This document shows positions 1 to 6,762 of a stretch of DNA of 11,232 nt, piece after piece; position 1 is the stretch's first letter, and every line of letters begins with the position of its first letter. The notes below the pieces were generated by a model, which worked only from the letters and a program-made list of their open reading frames with translations, was not told where the DNA came from and made no database searches. A program made the translations under genes and the position numbers. Source of the stretch: CAG-273 sp964618105 (GTDB taxonomy: Bacteria; Bacillota; Clostridia; TANB77; CAG-508); assembly GCA_964618105.1 (NCBI GenBank), contig CAZUAJ010000029.1:1-11232 (forward strand), written 5' to 3'.

Positions 1-399
1 TACTTTGATATGGCAGCAGCTACAAAAGGTATTACTGGTGAAGTTTTATTACAAACTCTAGAAACTAGATTAGATAATATTATATATCGTTTAGGATATG
101 GTAGTTCAAGAGCACAAGCTAGAATGTTAGTAACACATGGAACATTTGAAGTAAATGGACAAAAAGTTGATATTCCATCTTATTTAGTAAAAGCTGGAGA
201 TGTTATTTCTGTAAGAGAAATAAGAAAAGATAATGGTTTTATTAAAGCAAATGTTGAAGAAAACGCAGCAAGACCAGTACCAGAATGGTTAGAAAAAGAT
301 GTAAAAAATTTAAGTGGTAAAGTTGTTAGATTACCATCTAGAGAAGATATAGATCTTCCAGTTGAAGAACATTTAATAGTAGAGCTTTACTCAAAATAA
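1..399 (+). CDS. rpsD: 30S ribosomal protein S4, 3' part
   Basis: S4 binds 16S rRNA early in assembly of the 30S subunit. The reading frame is open from the first base of the window, and the residues before the first ATG at 10 (YFD) fit S4 internal sequence, so the true start lies outside. The 132 residues seen are the C-terminal two thirds; the family is about 200 residues, so roughly 70 are missing. The S4 RNA-binding fold is clear: LETRLDNIIYRLGYGSSRAQ, then GTFEVNGQKVDIPSYLVKAG, which is a close match to Firmicute S4. rpoA follows after 66 bases, the standard order of the alpha operon (rpsM-rpsK-rpsD-rpoA-rplQ). The ATG at 10 should not be used as a start. Confidence 0.97.
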   Translation, partial: YFDMAAATKGITGEVLLQTLETRLDNIIYRLGYGSSRAQARMLVTHGTFEVNGQKVDIPSYLVKAGDVISVREIRKDNGFIKANVEENAARPVPEWLEKDVKNLSGKVVRLPSREDIDLPVEEHLIVELYSK

Positions 400-465
400 T
401 AATTAAATAATAATTTAATTGTAAAAATAGAAATGTTTTTTTATTTATCTATTAGGAGGTAAAAA

Positions 466-1413
466 ATGATAGAATTTGAAAAGCCAAATATTAAATGCTT
501 AGAAATAGACGAAAAAAATCACTATGCAAAATTTGTATGTGAACCACTAGAAAGAGGATATGGAATTACAATAGGTAACTCTTTAAGAAGAATTTTATTA
601 TCATCTCTTCCAGGTAGTGCAATAACAAGCGTAAAAATAGATGGAGTATTACACGAATTTTCTACAATTCCAAATGTTGTAGAAGACGTTCCAGAGCTTA
701 TAATTAACTTGAAAAGTGTTTGTTTAAAACAAGATAAAAATGAAGTAAAAACTTTAAGAATTGATTTTAAAGGACCAGGTGTGGTTAAAGCTGGAGATAT
801 AATTACAGACGGAACAGTTGAAATACTAAATCCTGATTTACATATTGCAACAGTTTCAGATGATGGACATTTGGTAATGGAAATGACTGCTGAAATGGGT
901 AGAGGTTACAATAATGCTGAAAAAAATAAAAAACAAGATCAAGCATTAAATGTACTTCCAATTGATTCTATATATACACCTGTTAAAAAAGTTAATTATG
1001 CAGTAGAAAATACTAGAGTTGGACAAATGATTGACTATGATAAATTAACAATTGAGGTTTGGACAAATGGAGGATTAACGCCTGATGAAGCTTTAAGTTT
1101 AGCTGCAAAAGTTATGACAGGACATTTAGAATTATTTATTGACTTATCTGAAACTACTAAAAACACACAAGTTATGGTAGAAAAAGAAGAGTCTAAGAAG
1201 GAAAAAGTTCTTGAAATGTCAATTGAAGACCTAGAATTATCAGTTAGATCATTCAATTGCTTAAAAAGAGCAGGAATTTCTACAGTAGAAGATTTAACAA
1301 ATAAATCAGAAGCTGAAATGATGAAAGTAAGAAATCTTGGTAAAAAATCTTTAGATGAAGTAACAAATAAGTTACATGCATTAGAATTAGATTTTGCCAA
1401 AGACGAAGAATAA
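466..1413 (+). CDS. rpoA: DNA-directed RNA polymerase subunit alpha
   Basis: The alpha subunit dimerises to scaffold RNA polymerase assembly, and its C-terminal domain contacts UP elements and activators. Length is 315 residues, normal for the family. The N-terminal domain (about 1-230) contains the signature GNSLRRILLSSLPG at residues 37-50. A charged linker (EKEESKKEK) leads into the C-terminal domain from about residue 251 (IEDLELSVRSFNCLKRAGI), which ends with the NLGKKSLDEV helix. The start is set by an AGGAGGT ribosome binding site at 454-460, five bases before ATG. It sits between rpsD and rplQ and is surely co-transcribed with them. Confidence 0.98.
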   Translation: MIEFEKPNIKCLEIDEKNHYAKFVCEPLERGYGITIGNSLRRILLSSLPGSAITSVKIDGVLHEFSTIPNVVEDVPELIINLKSVCLKQDKNEVKTLRIDFKGPGVVKAGDIITDGTVEILNPDLHIATVSDDGHLVMEMTAEMGRGYNNAEKNKKQDQALNVLPIDSIYTPVKKVNYAVENTRVGQMIDYDKLTIEVWTNGGLTPDEALSLAAKVMTGHLELFIDLSETTKNTQVMVEKEESKKEKVLEMSIEDLELSVRSFNCLKRAGISTVEDLTNKSEAEMMKVRNLGKKSLDEVTNKLHALELDFAKDEE

Positions 1414-1434
1414 GGGCAGAAGGAGGAAAATAAA

Positions 1435-1959
1435 TTGGCTACAAATAGAAAATTAGGTAGAGCAACAGATGTTAGATTAGCAATGTTAAAAACATTAACA
1501 ACTGATTTAATGTTACATGGAAAAATAGAAACTACAGAAGCTAGAGCAAAAGAAGTAAAAGCAATAGCTGATAGTTTAATTTCTTTAGCAGTAAAAGAAA
1601 AAGACAATTTTGAAATGGTAGATGTAAAAGTTTCTAAAGCAAAATTAGATAGCAAAGGTAATAAAGTAACAGAACTTGTAAAAAGCAAAAATGGTAAAGA
1701 ATATCTAAGAGTTGTAAAAGAAACAACAACAGAAAAAAGACAAAAAGATATGCCATCAAGATTAAATGCTAGAAGAAAAATGATGAAAACAATAAATAAA
1801 GTTAAAGATAGCGAAGGAAATAACGTAGATTTAACTGCAAAATTATTTAATGAAATTGCTCCTAAATATGAAGGCAGAGTTGGTGGATATACAAGCATGC
1901 TTAAATTAGGACCAAGAAAAGGTGATAATGCAGAAATGGTTATTTTAAAACTAGTTTAA
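1435..1959 (+). CDS. rplQ: 50S ribosomal protein L17 with a central insertion
   Basis: L17 is a 23S rRNA-binding protein of the large subunit near the tunnel exit. The start is TTG at 1435, fixed by AGAAGGAGG at 1418-1426 and by the conserved N-terminus MATNRKLGRATDVR. The conserved core is present: ETTEARAKEVK (residues 32-42), NARRKMM (111-117), then KLFNEIAPKYEGRVGGYTSM and KLGPRKGD. The protein is 174 residues, whereas Bacillus L17 is about 120. The difference is a Lys-rich insertion at about residues 54-106, where Bacillus has a short loop (GKRGDLH). From memory, comparable insertions occur in L17 of other Clostridia, so this is probably a lineage trait. rpoA ends 21 bases upstream. Confidence 0.96.
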   Translation: MATNRKLGRATDVRLAMLKTLTTDLMLHGKIETTEARAKEVKAIADSLISLAVKEKDNFEMVDVKVSKAKLDSKGNKVTELVKSKNGKEYLRVVKETTTEKRQKDMPSRLNARRKMMKTINKVKDSEGNNVDLTAKLFNEIAPKYEGRVGGYTSMLKLGPRKGDNAEMVILKLV

Positions 1960-1996
1960 TAATTGTTTGAAGAAGCAAGTATAGGAGAGTGTGAAT

Positions 1997-2245
1997 ATGG
2001 AAATACTAAAATATATCATATTAGTTATTTATATTATTGTATGTGTTGCTTTAATTATTTTGGCGGCAATGCAAAATAGTGACAAGTCAGGTGCTTCAGG
2101 AACAATTACAGGTTCTTCAACTAATAACTTTTATGAACAAAATAAAGGAAGAACAAGGGAAGGCAAGCTAAAAAGGTGGACAATAATTCTTGGAATTGTG
2201 TTTGTTGTTTTAGCAATTGCTTTAGGAATCCTATATCTAGTATAA
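1997..2245 (+). CDS. secG: Preprotein translocase subunit SecG
   Basis: SecG is the small accessory subunit of the SecYEG membrane channel. The 82-residue protein has the expected layout: a first transmembrane helix (about 4-25, IILVIYIIVCVALIILAAMQ), a Gly/Ser/Thr-rich polar loop (SGASGTITGSSTNNF), a basic stretch (KLKRW) and a second helix (about 60-80). The ATG at 1997 is preferred over the in-frame GTG at 1991 because AGGAG at 1983-1987 is nine bases from the ATG but only three from the GTG. It follows rplQ by 37 bases, so it may be read from the ribosomal operon. A strong hairpin terminator follows, and rnr comes next, the common secG-rnr pairing of Firmicutes. Confidence 0.95.
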   Translation: MEILKYIILVIYIIVCVALIILAAMQNSDKSGASGTITGSSTNNFYEQNKGRTREGKLKRWTIILGIVFVVLAIALGILYLV

Positions 2246-2254
2246 AATGTATTT

Positions 2255-2290
2255 AACGTGGCAGAATAAAATTCTGCCACGTTTGCTTTA
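2255..2290 (+). terminator. Hairpin terminator after secG
   Basis: A perfect 13-bp inverted repeat, AACGTGGCAGAAT at 2255-2267 and its complement at 2271-2283, has a three-base AAA loop. It is followed by a T-rich but interrupted tail (GTTTGCTTT). It lies ten bases after the secG stop, so it should end the rpsD-rpoA-rplQ-secG transcript and leave rnr to its own promoter or to read-through. Confidence 0.85.
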
Positions 2291-2353
2291 AAAGATAATT
2301 TGTGTTACTAGAATATTGTTCACTATTAAGTGTATTATACAAAAAGGAGAAAT

Positions 2354-4153
2354 ATGAAAGAAGATATTAAAAAAGAAAATCAAAAATTTGAAAAAGACAA
2401 ATACGTAGGAGTTTTTCAAAAGAGCAAAAACTTCGGCTTTGTTGTGCTTGATGACAAAAAAATAAAAACAGATATATATATTTCAAAAAAGAACAGTAAA
2501 AAAGCAAAAAACAACCAAAAAGTTGTAGTACAAATAATAAAATTACCTGAAAAAAATAAAAAAGCAGAAGGTAAAATAGTTGAAATACTAGGGAATGTAA
2601 ATCAAGCAGGTGTTGACATGTTATCTTTAGTAAAAGAATATGATTTGCCTTATGAATTTCCAGAAGCAGTTGTAGATGAAGCAAAAACAATAAAACAAGA
2701 AATATCAAAAAAAGATATTCCAAATAGACTAGACTTAAGAAATAAAATAATATTTACAGTTGATGGTGAAGATGCAAAAGATTTAGATGATGCTATATCA
2801 GTAGAAAAATTAAAAAATGGAAATTATTTATTAAATGTATCAATTGCAGATGTTAGCTACTATGTTCAAGAAAAATCTCAATTAGATAAAGAAGCAATAA
2901 TAAGGGGAACAAGTATATATATGCTAGATAGAGTAATACCAATGCTTCCAAAAGAATTATCAAATGGAATATGTAGTTTAAATCAAAAAGAAGACAGATT
3001 TGCAATAACTGTTCTAATGGAAATAAATAAAAAAGGTGAAGTAGTATCTTCTGATATTCAAAAAAGCGTTATAAAGGTAACTAGAAGAATGAGTTATAAA
3101 GAAGTGCAAACAATATTAGACGAGTTAAATGGCGAAAAAGACAAAAAGTTATTTAAGCAAAAACAAAAGCAAAAATTATTTAGTGAATGTGAACCATATT
3201 TTGAACATTTTAAAAGAATGGAAGAATTAGCAAATATATTAAAACAAAAAAGAAATAAAGCAGGAAGCTTAAATTTAGATATACCAGAAAGTAAAATAAC
3301 ATTAAATGAACAAGGAATTGCAATTAATGTAGAAAAATACGATATGTATTTTGCAAACGAAATTATAGAACAATTTATGCTAACAGCAAATGAAACAGTT
3401 GCAGAAAAATTTTATTGGTTAGAAGCTCCATTCATATACCGCGTGCATGAAGTCCCAGATGAAGAAAAAATAGATGAACTAAATAAATTTTTATGGAACT
3501 TAGGTTATAAAATAAAAGGAAATAAAGAAAATATACATCCAAAAGCATTTGCAGAAGTTTTAGAAAAGGTAAAAGGAAAGCTAGAAGAAAGGGTAGTTTC
3601 AAACTTAGTATTAAGAACATTAAAAATGGCTAGATATGAAGCGGAAAATAAAGGCCACTTTGGAATAGCAAGCAAATATTATTGTCACTTTACATCACCA
3701 ATAAGAAGATATCCAGATTTATTTATACATAGAGTAATATCAAAATATTTAGAAAAAAATTATCAACTATCAGAAAATGAACTTGAAAAGTATAGTGCAC
3801 AAGCTGTAAAGTATGCTGAGAGATCATCTGAAAGGGAAAAAATTGCACAAAAAGTTGAAAGAGATGCAGACTCAATTAAAAAGGCAGAATACATGCAAAC
3901 TAAAATTGGAAAAGAATATGAAGGCATTATTTCAAATATTACATCATTCGGAATGTTTGTAGAACTTCAAAATACAGTAGAAGGTCTTATACGTTTTGAC
4001 GATTTAGGTAATGAATATTTTATATATGATGAACAAAGAAAAACATTACAAGGTGAAAAAAGCAAGAAGATATATAAAATAGGTGATAGTATAAAGGTTC
4101 GTGTAATTTATGCAGACAAGCTAACTAGAAAGGTTGATTTTGAACGTATTTAA
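2354..4153 (+). CDS. rnr: Ribonuclease R, short form
   Basis: RNase R is a processive 3'-to-5' exoribonuclease of the RNase II family that degrades structured RNA. The start is ATG 2354 with AAGGAG at 2344-2349; an in-frame GTG at 2330 has no such site. The 599-residue protein has one cold-shock OB domain (about 18-80, NFGFVVLDDKK), the RNB catalytic domain with DGEDAKDLDDAIS at 137-148 (metal-binding Asp 137, 143, 145 and 146 by comparison with E. coli RNase R), the downstream motif HFTSPIRRYPDL, and a C-terminal S1 domain (GIISNITSFGMFVEL). Bacillus RNase R is about 780 residues. The N-terminal winged-helix region, the first cold-shock domain and the Lys/Arg-rich tail are absent here. No smpB follows. 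A promoter may lie in 2291-2340, but none is convincing. Confidence 0.95.
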   Translation: MKEDIKKENQKFEKDKYVGVFQKSKNFGFVVLDDKKIKTDIYISKKNSKKAKNNQKVVVQIIKLPEKNKKAEGKIVEILGNVNQAGVDMLSLVKEYDLPYEFPEAVVDEAKTIKQEISKKDIPNRLDLRNKIIFTVDGEDAKDLDDAISVEKLKNGNYLLNVSIADVSYYVQEKSQLDKEAIIRGTSIYMLDRVIPMLPKELSNGICSLNQKEDRFAITVLMEINKKGEVVSSDIQKSVIKVTRRMSYKEVQTILDELNGEKDKKLFKQKQKQKLFSECEPYFEHFKRMEELANILKQKRNKAGSLNLDIPESKITLNEQGIAINVEKYDMYFANEIIEQFMLTANETVAEKFYWLEAPFIYRVHEVPDEEKIDELNKFLWNLGYKIKGNKENIHPKAFAEVLEKVKGKLEERVVSNLVLRTLKMARYEAENKGHFGIASKYYCHFTSPIRRYPDLFIHRVISKYLEKNYQLSENELEKYSAQAVKYAERSSEREKIAQKVERDADSIKKAEYMQTKIGKEYEGIISNITSFGMFVELQNTVEGLIRFDDLGNEYFIYDEQRKTLQGEKSKKIYKIGDSIKVRVIYADKLTRKVDFERI

Positions 4154-4160
4154 ATACTGT

Positions 4161-4197
4161 TATATTCTGTACAGGAAACTATCCTGTACAGAATATA
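4161..4197. terminator. Long perfect hairpin between convergent genes
   Basis: TATATTCTGTACAGGA at 4161-4176 pairs perfectly over 16 bp with 4182-4197, leaving a five-base loop (AACTA). The stem can extend with CTGTT/AACAG across a small bulge. It begins seven bases after the rnr stop and also lies just beyond the leftward ger operon, so it probably ends both transcripts. Neither strand has a T-tract after the stem, so it is not a textbook intrinsic terminator. It may instead stabilise 3' ends. Confidence 0.65.
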
Positions 4198-4214
4198 GAA
4201 CAGAAGCATTTAAA

Positions 4215-4385
4215 TTAGTACAAGAAATACATAATTAATGCAAAAATAAATGTAAATACAGTTAAACAAATAACAATTAAGCCTCCGGGATTATTTTTAT
4301 TTATTTCAATTTCATAAATACCATAAGCAATAGGTTCAATGCAAGCAATTAATGCAAATAAAACAACTAAAAAAGCAACAACCAT
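4215..4385 (-). CDS. Small two-helix membrane protein, candidate germinant receptor D subunit
   Basis: This is a 56-residue protein, MVVAFLVVLFALIACIEPIA at its start, with two predicted membrane helices (about 3-22 and 36-55) joined by a short polar loop (EIEINKNNPGG). A good ribosome binding site, AAGGAG at 4395-4400, lies nine bases before the ATG. It starts 34 bases after the gerC stop on the same strand, so it is the fourth gene of the operon. Some Bacillus receptor operons (gerK of B. subtilis, gerU of B. megaterium) are known to carry a small two-helix D subunit that modulates germination. Position, size and topology fit this role. The assignment is inference from context; no sequence signature was recognised. 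Confidence 0.75.
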   Translation of the reverse strand: MVVAFLVVLFALIACIEPIAYGIYEIEINKNNPGGLIVICLTVFTFIFALIMYFLY

Positions 4386-4419
4386 TAAAAAATACTCCTT
4401 TCAAAACAAAAACTTATCC

Positions 4420-5638
4420 TTAAATTCCAGTCAATAAAAATCCTGAATCAACAGTAACATCAGTTTCAACTTTAAAAAACGCATCTTGATAATGTTGAAG
4501 CCAATTATAATTTTCTAAATCTTGAACTGTATTAAAATTTCTTAAAGCATAATTACCTAAAGAAGCACAATCAGATTTTAGTTCTTTTGAGGTCTTGTAA
4601 AAATAATGAGAAAGCAATGTTTCTAAGTAATTATTGGCATATTCTTGTGTAATATTAATTTGTTCATCAGTGTTTGTGTTTGATAATTGTTTAATGGAAG
4701 AAATTGTTGCATTAGCAGTAACTTTTATTTTTATATAAGGTGTTCCATTTACAATAGATACATCAATATTAGGTTTAGAAGAAAAATCAAAATATAAATC
4801 AATTAGATTTTCACTATCTTCAGGGTCTGGCATTGAAATATTGCAACTTTTAATTTCACCAGTAACAATCAGATGTGCAACTGTTTCCAGTGGAGTTAAG
4901 GTACCAATAAGTTTATCTTGCCTAAAAACTGCGACACCAACATTTTCAACGCCACTTTTAGCTTCCAAAATTTTGTCTTCAGATTCTTCTTTACTACTAT
5001 TACCAACAGAATTATTAGATGAATCATCTGAAATTATATTTCCGAAGCATTGCAACAGGTTGTGAAACTACAGACATCATATTGTTCATAAACTGACCTA
5101 AATTAGCATCAACAGTATAACCTGTATATTCACTTGAATTAGGAAAAACTGCATAAAATTTAGTTACTAAATTTTCTAAATTTGGCTTTACACTTGCAAT
5201 ATATTCTCTTGCAGAAGAAGTACTTATAAGTATATTAGTATCAGGTCTAATTTGTACTTTATTAGCCAAAGAAAAAATTTCTTCCTTAATACCAGACATT
5301 GCAATTTCTTTAGAGAAAATTATAAGCTTACAATGCGACAAATTCAACTCTTTGCTAGCATAAGTATTCATTAAATTAAAAGCAGCATCAATAGAAGGAG
5401 CATCTATAGTATCCATAATTATAGAAGCACTTTTACCAGAAGAGCTTTCATCAGGAGAAGAATTAGGTTTTGTAAACTGAAAAGTAATTCTAAGCTTTTC
5501 TGTTTCACCAACATCTATACCTAATGCAACAATATAAGATAAATCATCTATGCTTTGAATACGGTGACTGCTAGTAAACGCAAAAGAAAATAATATTATA
5601 ATTAATATAATTGCAATATACTTATAAACTGTTCTCAT
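4420..5638 (-). CDS. gerC: Ger(x)C family germinant receptor subunit; needs a +1 frameshift at CGG codon 199
   Basis: The C subunit of GerA-type receptors normally is a lipoprotein on the outer face of the inner spore membrane. The ATG at 5638 overlaps the end of gerB by 17 bases. Residues 5-22 form a hydrophobic signal segment, but the usual lipobox Cys is missing: the sequence runs FTSSHRIQSIDDLSYIVALG where relatives have a Cys before a similar Asp-rich stretch. The first frame reads through QPVAML, then CGG (5044-5042), and stops at 5024. The second frame carries the C-terminal GerAC domain (NIISDDSSNN onward, ending GFLLTGI) to 4420. Skipping one base gives QPVAML-GNIISDD and a 405-residue protein, a normal family length. 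Ribosome binding site is AAAGGAA. It could be a pseudogene or sequence error; the matching case in spoIVA argues for programmed frameshifting. Confidence 0.9.
5030..5047 (-). other. Candidate +1 frameshift site in gerC
   Basis: On the minus strand the site reads CTT CGG AAA in the incoming frame; CGG is codon 199 (5044-5042). The outgoing frame is CTT-(C)-GGA-AAT. The incoming frame ends at TGA 5026-5024, six codons after CGG. Immediately after the C a small hairpin can form: GAAAT, loop ATA, ATTTC (5042-5030). The layout CTT-rare codon-shift to a Gly codon resembles the yeast Ty1 site CUU-AGG-C. That shifting happens here is inference. Confidence 0.6.
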
Positions 5639-6737
5639 TAGAAATTCCTTTCCTTTTTTTTCGTAAATATTTTATATTAGCTAAAATTAATATTATTAAA
5701 CTTATTCCGAAAACTAAAATCAAAATAATATACCTATATACAACATTTTCCAGAAATGTTATTTGTTGCATATTTTTAGGAATTAATGCTATACCAAACA
5801 TAATTAAAGCAAATAAAGTAGAAATATATTTAGAAAATTTTATATTAGTAAATCGTTTAAAAATATTAGTAGAAAAATGAAGTATAATTGCTAAATAACA
5901 TATAATAGATAGTAACCAAATAAGTAGAAATAATGCGTCTAATCTCTGAAAAAATCTACTAAAATTTATAAATCGAGAAGCTAAGTAAATAGGAAATATT
6001 TGCTGTGATATTATAACAGGTGGAAAAATAAACAATAAAGTTGCCACACTAATTAATAAAAAAAATGCTGAAAGTCCAACAGAAGTAAGAGCTACTTTCT
6101 TAAAATCCTTCTGATTTTTTAAATATGGAGGTAGAAGATATAAAAGTGAAATTCCACCAAAAGCAAACAAATCACTTAATCCACTAAAAAATGTTGTATA
6201 AAAACCATTACCAAAAACAGGAAAAACTTTTTGCCATACTATATTTTTCCAATTTGCAAAAAATATAAAAATTAAACTAATAGCAACTAATATTGTAAAA
6301 AATAAATTTGCTCTTGCAATAGAAATAATATTAAGCTTATTCATAATTACAATAGCTATTAAAAATAAAATCATAATTATAGGTAAAGAAGTACGTGGAA
6401 AAAACACAAGTTTCAATCCCTCAGAAAAACTTCTAAGAAGTATGCTGCTAATAAATACAAAATATAATAAAAATAATATTGCAATACAAGTTTTTAATAC
6501 TTTCCCACCTAAAAAATTAGCAATATCTATAATGTCTAAACTAGGAAAACGTTCTAACAATTTACTTATTAAAAAAACTATAATTAAAACAATAATACTA
6601 ATGTATATAACATTGAGTATTGAAGCGGAAGAATGCTCTTCAACAATACTTCTTGGTAAGCCTAAAATAATATGATTTATAACAATAGTTAATACAAGAA
6701 TAATAGCTTCCCATTTTCCTAATTTTTGTTCAGTCAT
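5622..6737 (-). CDS. gerB: GerB-type spore germination permease subunit
   Basis: The B subunit of GerA-type germinant receptors belongs to the amino acid/polyamine/organocation transporter superfamily and is thought to bind the nutrient germinant in the inner spore membrane. The 371-residue protein is almost wholly hydrophobic, with about ten predicted helices. The N-terminus KLGKWEAIILVLTIVINHII and the following GLPRSIV have the family pattern; a central cytoplasmic loop holds the charged stretch YLKNQKDFKK (about residues 206-215). Length is normal. The start follows AAGGAG, with a 25-base gap after gerA. The 3' end overlaps gerC by 17 bases, suggesting translational coupling. No frameshift or in-frame CGG is seen. 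Which germinant it senses cannot be told from sequence. Confidence 0.94.
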   Translation of the reverse strand: MTEQKLGKWEAIILVLTIVINHIILGLPRSIVEEHSSASILNVIYISIIVLIIVFLISKLLERFPSLDIIDIANFLGGKVLKTCIAILFLLYFVFISSILLRSFSEGLKLVFFPRTSLPIIMILFLIAIVIMNKLNIISIARANLFFTILVAISLIFIFFANWKNIVWQKVFPVFGNGFYTTFFSGLSDLFAFGGISLLYLLPPYLKNQKDFKKVALTSVGLSAFFLLISVATLLFIFPPVIISQQIFPIYLASRFINFSRFFQRLDALFLLIWLLSIICYLAIILHFSTNIFKRFTNIKFSKYISTLFALIMFGIALIPKNMQQITFLENVVYRYIILILVFGISLIILILANIKYLRKKRKGISNENSL

Positions 6738-6762
6738 AATAAACTTAACTCCTTCCTAAAAT

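Noticed and set aside
1035..1898. Long open frame on the minus strand across rpoA and rplQ.
   Set aside because: It is antisense to two certain genes, is Ser/Phe/Leu-rich as expected for the complement of AT-rich coding DNA, and has no recognisable domain.
1991..1996. GTG 1991 as the secG start.
   Set aside because: It is only three bases from AGGAG; ATG 1997 has normal spacing.
4420..5055. C-terminal half of GerC as a separate gene starting at TTG 5055.
   Set aside because: It has no ribosome binding site and begins with wrong-frame codons. The two halves join exactly as one GerC.
5611..6675. Plus-strand frames over gerB.
   Set aside because: They are short antisense shadows of a membrane protein gene, without ribosome binding sites or family features.
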